Source of the DNA: Ramazzottius varieornatus
Lineage: Eukaryota; Tardigrada; Eutardigrada; Parachela; Ramazzottiidae
Length of the DNA: 64,000 nt
Direction: 5' to 3'
Assembly: GCA_001949185.1 (NCBI GenBank)
Contig: BDGG01000001.1
Coordinates: 1,107,153-1,171,152, forward strand
Below the pieces are notes generated by a model, which did no database searches, was not told the DNA's origin, and worked only from the letters and a program-made list of their open reading frames with translations. Made by a program: the position numbers and the translations under genes. Shown here one piece after another: positions 56,051 to 64,000 of this stretch (position 1 is its first letter; each line of letters starts with the position of its first letter).

Positions 56051-56840
56051 ATGACCCTGCTTTTGCAACTCGGTTTTGAAAGCAGTGTGGGAATTTTTAT
56101 CCTTGAATTCGTTATGTGGGCTCTGGCTAGCCCGAAACCAGTCTCAAAATGTCCGAGGGTTTTCGGGTTGCACGAGGAAGTTTTACTGAACAACGGAACA
56201 GATGAGGAATTCACCGGTAAGCGGCAAATGATTGGTAGCCTACTTACCGTACATCTTCTATCGCTTAAGCTTCATTCCACTGTAAGCCAGTCGAAGGTGC
56301 ACAGACACGGTACAGTGCACCTTCGACTGGACAGCTGGTCATTATTATTACGACAGCCGGTGCTTACCTTTGGCGATCGACCATTTCATCGTCATACCTC
56401 TAGCGGGCTTTTCTTCTTCGACCATATCTGGCTTATCAGTGGAGAGAAGAGCAAGACCGTTGGCAACTTCATTGCAACACTTTTCAGTCGATGGACGCTG
56501 GTTATCAATCATCGATGTGTACGCCTGAGTGTTCATTCTTGAGACTACTACACTTTGTCCATCTTTACCGCTTATCAAGCGACCACCTTTACGGTTCTCA
56601 CCGCTGAAGTATTTGCCTAACTTGGTTTGGCGGTTAGCTTTCTCACGTTGACCACTTCATCCAAGGCGTCGGCACTCCGACTTCTGCAGGAAATACAACC
56701 TCCGAGCAGCCATTGCCGCAATATACACTCGACAACCGAATCACATTCACTGGTTTTCTCCATGTACTTCCGTCCGGAAATTCAATTGGGAAATATTTAC
56801 GGCCTGAGATCCGTGAGATTCCGTTTGCAGGATACAAGGT
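56051..56840 (+). CDS. Possible secreted-protein gene, two or more exons (tentative)
   Basis: Exon 56051-56210 reads MTLLLQLGFESSVGIFILEF, a signal-peptide-like start, and ends at a donor (TTCACCG/GTAAGCGG). A second stretch ending at a strong donor at 56840 (TACAAG/GTAAGT) reads YTLDNRITFTGFLHVLPSGN and KYLRPEIREIPFAGYK, convincingly protein-like. On the opposite strand the same DNA is also open, with a 43-bp intron signature, so the coding strand is not certain. Confidence 0.35.
56287..56330. repeat. Perfect 16-bp inverted repeat (hairpin)
   Basis: CCAGTCGAAGGTGCAC at 56287-56302 and GTGCACCTTCGACTGG at 56315-56330, with a 12-base loop. It is perfect and different from the other repeat families. 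Confidence 0.8.
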
Positions 56841-57448
56841 AAGTTTCAAGACATTATGCGAGTTGTAGATGTAGAGACATGGAGGGGGGGGGTCGAAATC
56901 CCCTCGAATGTCGAAGTTCACTCGTGCAATATTTCTACATGGTTTTATGGGTGGATAATTTGTGAAAATCGAACTGTGGGCGTACGTCGGTTCGGTCGCC
57001 GAAAGTTAAAACTGATATTTGTTCGTGGTGGAAAACATGCAATGACACTGGTTTATGTAGGTGACCGCGTTTAGACCAGCATAAGTTAAGCGCACGATAC
57101 ACTTTTGATGGACGAGTATTCTCCGCCTGAACAACTTTTAATGACTGTTCTTTCATCAATAAAATCTGCAGCTCGATACTAATGGAGTTCCCTCTTTCAA
57201 ACTCGGCACGCAATGTATCCGCCTTCCTTATGCTAAACCTCATTCCATTCTCGCCAAAAGGCGCAACACTCCAACACCTTACTCACAATTCTGACACGTC
57301 AGAGACTCATTAAAGTTGAATTAGCTTAAACTGGACCGACTTCAGAAGATCAGAAACAGAAATCTCAATTTTCGTCGGATTTTGTTCCAGTATTTTTGCG
57401 TGACGGAATCTGGCATCGATCAGCTGTAAGTACAGCTCCCGAGCGACT

Positions 57449-57599
57449 CTAAACGCCGGCTCGGAAACTGGTTTTTGCGGGGTAGTAATCATACAGCTCG
57501 AAATTGCTCACAGTGGTCAGTTCCGCTCTCTCATTCATAGCTCCGACCATATGGCACCGTTTTACGTTTTTGTCAATAAACCGGCATGATTGATGAATG
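57449..57599 (-). CDS. Last exon of an alpha-2-macroglobulin / TEP-like protein, isolated
   Basis: A 151-bp exon (acceptor TCAGACAG) reads FIDKNVKRCHMVGAMNERAE and NFELYDYYPAKTSFRAGV, then a stop. In the A2M/complement/TEP family the receptor-binding domain ends with a conserved Cys followed about 25 residues later by V-x-V-Y-D-Y-Y-x-P, as here. No thioester or bait-region exon is visible upstream up to 58.4 kb. It could be a gene relic or the end of a gene with very distant exons. Another open frame overlaps it. Confidence 0.35.
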
Positions 57600-58476
57600 C
57601 TGTCTGATTGCAAATATCAAGCAGAACAAAATTGCCCGAAACGTGAACTTCTTTCTCGCTCAATTGCAAAAGCAAAGGCTACACTACAATCAGTTAAACG
57701 CGGAAGTACTGTGAAAACAGCTCAACCAGGTTGAACTGAAAGCTTGACCGTTTGACTTTTCATTCATTTTGTGTTGTTTTTTCTATAGACGACAGTCAGT
57801 CCGAAGGATGGACCACAAATGACACAGTAACTTTTCACGCAAGCTATTAACAATTAGTTTATAGTCAGCTTGCATCCATCGTCGAAAGAAATGTCCCGGG
57901 CGGAAATGTAATTCCAAAGCGACAACAAGGACATCTGGAAGGATAGATGGCGCTGCGATCAGAGATCATTGTGCAGTGTGAAGATTTCCTGACGTCTCGA
58001 GTAGCGCAACAGGTAATGCCACTCGTTTGAGTATCAGTAACGCAAGAAATCTTTAAAAATGATTCTTCGAAATTTCGCCGCTCTCCGTCCGTTTTAAAAC
58101 TCCCATAAGTTTTTGGTGTGTTTTTTACGTCGGGGGGAAGTTTTGACAAACAGAGAGAGCCTCGGTGGCACGGAGCTGTGGACCATTTTCCTTCGACCTT
58201 TATATCATCAAATGATCAAAATGTAGTACACGTACGACGAGAAATCAAGAATCATGGAACAAGCGAAAAGGACGGCGAAATGGCAAAGCGTGGAGAAGCG
58301 TCGATACGTGTATTAGAGTGAATCTCCCGTGTCCGTACGCGCTCCCGTACCGAAAATGCTTGTCCCATGATTTTTTTCACTGTCCCATTATTTATCATGG
58401 TGCGTGCACAAGATGCCTTGCTTGGACCTCCAACCGGTATTGGCTAATCCATTTTTGTATGACCCACTTTCCGCAG
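57600..58476. other. Upstream of Ig-domain gene
   Basis: No supported exon. The Ig-domain gene must have an earlier exon because its first visible exon begins at an acceptor (58471-58476); I could not identify it here. Confidence 0.4.
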
Positions 58477-61400
58477 ATCAGCCAGTCATTCCACCAAGTA
58501 CCTCAACAGCAGCAACCAGTATCCCGCTCTTGCTCGAACGGACGTCAACCGGTAGTGACCAGCCGTCGCCTACCGGTGGATCACGTTTCCTATGATGATC
58601 CACCTGATACACCACAAGCGCCGCTTATGCTTAACTTTACATCCTTGTTACCCGATGATATTAGCCATGGTTGCTGGACCGAAAGCGAGCTTAGCCCCGG
58701 TGATTCCGCGGTCTACAGCGACGATTTCAGTCCAGATGGCGATACTTCATTTTCGCATCCTCTGAGTACATTTGACTCGGGTTACTCATACGCTGGTCCT
58801 TCAACGCTACTCTGTTTCGACTCTGCAAACCACCATTCGGTACTTGAATCCTGTTCGGACCCTGATACTCGTTCTGACCAAAGCTCGGACTCGATCAGAT
58901 GCAGTCTCTGCGCACATCCGGACCAGCAGCTGGGGTTAGCTGAGGTACCCAGGTGGAAAAGTAACTGGTCGCTGGAAGACCTGGAGCCTATCGAGAGGAA
59001 ACGGCAGAAACGGCCCAGTGTGCCACTCTACATTCCAATACCCAAGGACCAAATGAGACCACGCATCGGTGTACGGTAAGAGCCTGTGTCGCTGTTGGGC
59101 CGTTGGAATGTACAATACGTCGGAAAGGAAGTGAAGAAACGATTTGAGCCAGATCGTTTTTCCCAAGTGGCGCACTCTTCCGACCAACAGCAATAATGAA
59201 AAGCGCGCCACTTGCGAACTGGACAAGATCGTCTTCCGAAAAGGCGCACACGCAGAGCCAATAACAGTGCAACTTGCTCCACTTGGGATAACGGTCCGGT
59301 TCAGTTCATTTGCCTACGTGCCAAGTATTATCTTTGTAGGGAGATCGATGAAGTTTCGGAACTTTCCAATGTTCCATCGCCCGATGGGTCTTCCGGTATT
59401 TCCTCGTCGTCGCCGGCCAGTGATACGGAGTGTTTCGCTGAAGAAGGTGCCTTCCTGAGCCAGCTCCATGACTGCCGTGTGGGTGTGGGACAAGTGGCGC
59501 GCTTCCGATGTCAGGTGACAAGAGGTCGCGCCGTGTCAGTAACGTGGCAGCACGGCGACAAAGTAGTGGAGAACGGCGGTCGATATCGCCTGTACCGCAG
59601 TGGCGACACCACGCACTCACTTGAAATCTACTTCGTTACATTGGCCGATGCCGGTGTCGTGGTTTGTCGAGCCATCTCAGAAGAGAACGCTGGTGAAACT
59701 TCGGCCTACCTCAGAGTTCGCGGTGCGTAAGCAGACGTGAAGTTCCGAAAACGCGGGGATGAATTGAAGCCGGGGCCTGGTACTTCTAAAAATATTTAAA
59801 TTTCTTCAGGCTCGCAGCATATTTCATGTAAATGGTTTCATTTTGAAGATATTGAGTAGTTTCCCGTCTTTAATACCATAATGAAATACCAAATACCGCA
59901 TATTCTTCTACCGTGAAAGCTGCTGTGTTCTACAATAATTTGTGTTGGTCCACGTAGAGAGCCTACTGCCACCCCGAATTCCAGAATTCGTTTATAAAAT
60001 GGAGTCTGTGGAAACAATAGCCGGCGACGATGTGGAGCTCAGCTGCAAAGTCCGTGGACATCCGGTGCCTGCGCTGGCATGGTATTTCAACGGAAGGAAA
60101 GTCACACCGATGGACAGCGGCCTTGAAATAGGTAATGTACTTAATTTGGCGCAGTGGCGTCACAGTCGTGTTCCAAAAAGTCCGAGTATTAATCAAGTGG
60201 AAGCTACAAAGGTTTCAACTTGTCGCAAATGCTTAACGGCACAATTGTCCAAGAACTTGAAGAACTGTCCATTGGTCCGCAGTGACGTCATGACTCATGA
60301 CCATGGTCGGTCATGCGTGCTATTGTGTTTGGGTAGCCGGCTGACTTTCTTATTATTCTCCGGTTACGTCTCTGTTTTGCCGCTGGAAAACGATCTGTTT
60401 ATCCTATCCATTTGCCATGCTAATGCTGACCCTGTTGCTGTGCTTTCAGAACACATTGGCAAGGAAGAATGGCTGGTGTTGATCGACAAGGAGCGCTTAC
60501 TAAGCTCCGCGACAGTCCGCTGTGTGGCGCACAACCCCGTCGGAGAAGCCAGCTGTGCTGCCTCCATCATCCTCCTGTCAGCAGAAAATGACAATGGATC
60601 AAGAAGCAGCAGTCGCCGCGTCGAAGAAAAGCTCGTCCATATCGATAAGAAAATCACCAAGGCTAACAGTCGTGTTCTTGACTCCGCCGAAGAACTTCTG
60701 TCCAACGCTACACAGGTAAAATAACCGTTTGTATTACCTGACCGCAGTTTACTAGGATACTCCTAAATCTTTCCGAGTTCTTACGAAACCTAATTTGATT
60801 GCATTGATTTCAACCTGACTTCGAATGACTCGCGCACTGTAAGAACAGGATCGCTGAAAGTCGTTGCTGACTGAAACGGAAAATACTGACTTCCACAAGT
60901 TGCGCGTTTGGTCGATTCGAACAACGCAAAAGCGCGCCACTTTCTCTACCTCAGTCCAGTGGCGCACTCTTGCGGTTTACGGCCCTTGAGTATGCGTCAC
61001 TACACGAAATGTGTGTCGCAGTTGAAATGAATAGACATTATTATGCTTAGATGATGTCACTGGATAAACAATTGAAAGTGGTGGATTCCTACCTCGACCG
61101 TATCGAAGCCAAATTCCAGCCTGGATCAAGACGCCCACACAAAGAAGCCTCCAAGAAATCCCGACGAAAGCCTGCAGCCCAAGAAGGCGAGGCTGAACTA
61201 AGCCTGATCCAAGTGTCCTTCCCACCAACGTTAGTTCTACCACCACCACCACCTCCAACTAATTCCCCTTCACCTGGTCCGACGGCCATCATCCATCGAA
61301 CAAGTGATCCGGCTTACAGTCAGCCGGCACTTTCCTTGCCAGCAGCCCCTCCACCGTCCGTCAGTATTACCGTCCTGTCCAAGCATGTCGCTTCGGATAA

Positions 61401-63699
61401 GGTCCGAGTGGTCTTCAAGCAGTCTTTCGACCAACACCGCCGTGCTACTCCCACTGTATCTACACGGCCAGTCAGCAGTGCCGACTTCACCATCAGGAAG
61501 CCTTTGAAATATTTGGATATTCCGTTGAACGAACCTTTGAGGTATTTGGACATACCGACGAAAGCTGATCGAACGCAATGGGAGGAAGGTGTAAGGTTGC
61601 CCGCTGTGGTGCTGCGTGAAGCAAGTATGGATTATGAGGCTGTGGACAATCCCTACTCGGCTGAAAACCTGAAACGACGCGTTGCTGGTGGACCTTCTTT
61701 CTTTGAAACTGCGCTTGACCCTAAGAGCTTCCCTCCGCCGCTAACCGACTCTGATCCGTCCCAGTTCGACCGCGGTGGTGGCCAGTTTGATCCGAGAGAC
61801 CAGCACAGTAGGCAGTACGTAGTCAAGCCCAAACGCAAAGCCTCTCCTTTGAAAAAGTCTTACCTAATCGAGCCCGAAATCTTCTACCAAGCTGAATCCA
61901 AGGTAAGAATGGACGATCGTCATTGGGTATTTGTGCATGTCACTGCATGGCCTCACTGCGCAGTTTAATGTGTAAGAAATGATCGTAGTAACATCTCAAT
62001 GTAAGAAGAGCGACCCGCACAGCAGCAGCAAAGTGAAAAAGTTTACGTGGAACTCAGATCAGTATACGTAACGTATGCATTTGGCTGAAGTCAGATGATA
62101 CTTGTTTTTAATTGCGTGACATTGTGGACACGCAAACCTCAAAATACTCTTTGAGCTGCATGCATATGTGTCCAGAACCATGAAGCCAATGACTGCTCCA
62201 CTTTGGAAAACCCCAAAAGCTATACATTTTACCCGTTAAACGCTCAACACGCATAAACTATCATTTTGTGCGTAATGAGAGCTTGGCTAATTGAGGATCT
62301 AAGGTCGGTGTAGCATAACTGTGGGGAGGATGTGGGTCGACCATCTAATGAAACAACAGACGTACAGTAGCTACTCAATTAGTGTACCACATCACACGCA
62401 GGTACGTGGACTTGGCTGCGCTGACCAGCCCCATAAGAGTCAAGCGACCTGGCTACTTTTTTAATCATTTTTTGATTAGAGCAGGTTCTGCGCTCTAATC
62501 GCGGGCCTCGACATGGAGAGCTGATAGCATAGTCATTAGTGCTGATTATAAACTGGCCCTCGCTTTGTCAACAGCCGCCATTGCGTCTGCAACTGGCGCG
62601 GACTTCCATTGGCCAGTTGCAGTGGTCGGTACTTCCGATACCTTCTTCCTGGTAAATATATCCTACATAGCTTTTCCGGAAATATCATCTCGAGATAAAC
62701 GCCGGAAAACGGAACGTACGCGGTTGTCGTTTTGAGTGGCGCACGCCGCCGGCCAATAACAATGAAAATGTGCGCCAATCGAGATCGTTGAGGATCGTCT
62801 TCTTAAATGGCACACTTTTCGTTTATTATTGGCTGGAAGCGTGCTTCACTTGAGAAAAACGGTTTTGTTCGTTGCGTTTCTCCGCCTAGCGAATTTATAG
62901 GTTTAACGCTCAGGAAATTGGTTGAGCTCAAAGTACAGTAATGCAAAGTCCTATTACGTCAATGATGGGGCTTATAATAATTGTGCAAAGCCACTATGGA
63001 TGAGTTAATGTCTAAAGGAGGCTGTAGTCTCGCAATATGTCTTTGACAGGTGAATCGTGCCTCGGACCGATTACTGCGCTTAGACAATCGTATCGGTATC
63101 TTGCAAGCAGAGCTTGACGTCGAGCGAGACGCCGACATCGAGACACCCCACAAGCCGGAAGAGCTTCAGCGACTACAGTCCGCCGTTGATTACACCGCTG
63201 CCGAAATCCAGGAAACCGAACGAACGGTAAGTCACCATTCACCTGTCGCTACTTCATGTATCAAGCGATGAACTTCCCGTTAAACCAATAATCGATAACG
63301 TGGGGCTCCAAAAGAACGTTTCCGCAGCTTGAACAGAGCATTTCAATTGTATTTTGAGCCAATATTTCCTGGCCGGTCAACTGCAGTAAACCAAGCTTCT
63401 GGCTGCGCCCTGTGCAGTGACTTTCGCTACGAGATATGTACGTAGAAGCCACAGCTAGCGGATTCGCGGGAAGAGCTTTTTAGCCAGGTAAGTTTTCCGG
63501 TTTTCGGCCAGGAAGCTTAGAGAGCGACTTGAAGAACGGTCGATTGTGTCAACTTTACAGGTGTGGATTGCTGTTTGCCGTGCTGACCGATTTGTTTGCT
63601 ACAGAAACGTTTAAGCGTCGAGACGTTACTACCGGTATCGTTAGCGGTATCGACTATCAATGAAGACTGTGTACACGAGCCTGACCTAAAGGTCGGGAT
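58477..63699 (+). CDS. Large Ig-domain cytoskeletal protein (palladin/zormin/titin-like), 5' and 3' incomplete
   Basis: Probable muscle or actin-cytoskeleton scaffold. Exons 58477-59075, 59340-59722, 59958-60131, 60450-60715, 61051-61902, 63050-63226, 63446-63487 and from 63605 join in frame. Order: a disordered Ser/Asp-rich region; an I-set Ig domain (GQVARFRCQVTRGRAVSVTW … LADAGVVVCRAIS); a second I-set Ig split over two exons (DDVELSCKVRGHPVPALAWY … ATVRCVAHNPVGEAS); a Lys-rich helix; a Pro-rich region with PPPPPP; a short internal repeat (KPLKYLDIP then EPLRYLDIP); and a heptad coiled coil (RLLRLDNRIGILQAELDVER). The gene runs into an assembly gap. No kinase, Fn3 or DH/PH domain is seen in the window, so titin kinase or obscurin identity cannot be claimed. 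Introns hold at least four repeat-family copies. Confidence 0.75.
59151..59216. repeat. Palindromic repeat, copy 16
   Basis: AGATCGTTTTTCCCAAGTGG … GCGCGCCACTTGCGAA, with CGACCAACAGCAATAATGA inside. First intron of the Ig-domain gene, 9 bp from the next copy. Confidence 0.8.
59226..59292. repeat. Palindromic repeat, copy 17
   Basis: GATCGTCTTCCGAAAAGGCGCA … CTCCACTTGGGATAACGG, with GAGCCAATAACAGTG inside. Confidence 0.75.
60917..60975. repeat. Repeat-family fragments in swapped order
   Basis: AAGCGCGCCACTTTCTC is followed by CAGTCCAGTGGCGCACTC. The two half-sites face the opposite way to full copies, as expected at the junction between two eroded neighbours. Confidence 0.4.
62724..62787. 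repeat. Palindromic repeat, copy 18
   Basis: GTTGTCGTTTTGAGTGGCGCAC … ATGTGCGCCAATCGAGAT, with CCGGCCAATAACAATGA inside. Intron of the Ig-domain gene. Confidence 0.8.
62793..62861. repeat. Palindromic repeat, copy 19
   Basis: GATCGTCTTCTTAAATGGCACA … CGTGCTTCACTTGAGAAAAA, with TTATTATTGGCTGG inside. It is 5 bp from copy 18. Confidence 0.75.
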
Positions 63700-63749
63700 N
63701 NNNNNNNNNNNNNNNNNNNNNNNNNNNNNNNNNNNNNNNNNNNNNNNNN
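63700..63749. other. Assembly gap
   Basis: Fifty N. A fixed-size placeholder, so the true distance is unknown. It interrupts the Ig-domain gene. Confidence 0.99.
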
Positions 63750-64000
63750 ATCCCCACATTTATGCTAGGCGCGTGTACGTGTCTTGGTAGTCATTTATTT
63801 CCCATGGGCTGCCTGTTCCCATCCGAACGAGACGAGACGAGACGAAGAGACAAAGAGGGGCCCAGGTTATCAAAATCTAATTGAGAGTGTAATGGGAGGT
63901 GGAGCGTGAAATGAGAGCCAGCTTGGGCCTGTCTAGTGTATGGGACGACCTTTGGTGCTGCTTTGATGAGCTAGCGTGAAATTTCAGACGTACTGGCCGT
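63750..64000. other. Post-gap sequence, no gene assigned
   Basis: Contains a short GAGAC-type simple repeat around 63828-63850 and no supported exon. Confidence 0.5.

Noticed and set aside
1-64000. CRISPR-like array from the repeated GGCGCAC units
   Set aside because: Copies are palindromic, dispersed irregularly and in a eukaryotic genome; no regular spacers or cas genes.
1-64000. tRNA or rRNA genes
   Set aside because: I saw no cloverleaf with A and B boxes or rRNA-like conserved blocks; a tRNA scan would be decisive.

Overview
The window is eukaryotic nuclear DNA from an animal. Genes are split by short GT–AG introns, commonly 45–250 bp and sometimes about 40 bp. They sit close together on both strands and encode animal-specific products: two ephrins, an allatostatin-C-type neuropeptide precursor, a rhodopsin-class receptor, IFT88, an Ig-domain cytoskeletal protein, a Rho-family GTPase and chromodomain proteins. 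Small introns, compact spacing and the allatostatin C suggest a small-genome protostome, probably an ecdysozoan. A tardigrade is plausible, but the sequence alone does not settle it. All CDS entries are gene spans; exon coordinates are inferred from splice signals and phase and are given in the evidence.

Layout. 1.5–2.9 kb: unrecognised minus-strand gene. 3.1–4.6 kb: class A GPCR. 5.5–8.9 kb: very-long-chain acyl-CoA dehydrogenase in ten exons, sharing a divergent promoter with a gene for a hydrophilic, probably mitochondrial, disordered protein (9.3–10.1 kb). 10.3–13.6 kb: IFT88, divergent to a small unknown gene. 15.1–15.8 kb: MYCBP. 16.6–17.2 kb: SDHC. 17.7–19.8 kb: RAD23. 21.9–24.4 kb: ephrin 1. 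25.9–27.2 kb: decayed mariner/Tc1 element. 28.3–28.8 kb: allatostatin-C-like precursor. 29.3–31.4 kb: BEN-domain-like gene. 32.4–36.2 kb: mostly non-coding. 36.2–42.5 kb: ephrin 2. 42.9–47.6 kb: chromodomain gene cluster (one intact copy, one decayed copy, one fragment). 48.4–49.8 kb: probable beta-trefoil protein. 50.5–51.2 kb: F-box-like gene. 51.2–52.4 kb: sialate-O-acetyltransferase-like PC-esterase. 53.8–54.7 kb: atypical Rho GTPase. 55–57.6 kb: unresolved exons, including an alpha-2-macroglobulin-like tail. 58.5 kb to the end: a large Ig-domain gene that runs into a 50-N assembly gap.

The most notable unexplained structure is a short palindromic repeat family, about 60–70 bp per copy. 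It has inverted ends resembling ATCGTTTTCCCAAGTGGCGCAC and about twenty recognisable full or degraded copies, nearly all in introns or between genes and several in adjacent pairs. Other highlights are a Rho GTPase in which four conserved nucleotide-handling positions are changed, patchwork near-identity between the two ephrin genes, a neuropeptide precursor, and a divergent gene pair linking fatty-acid oxidation to a disordered mitochondrial candidate. Metabolic (VLCAD, SDHC), ciliary (IFT88) and repair/proteasome (RAD23) genes look intact. I see no operon logic beyond shared divergent promoters.
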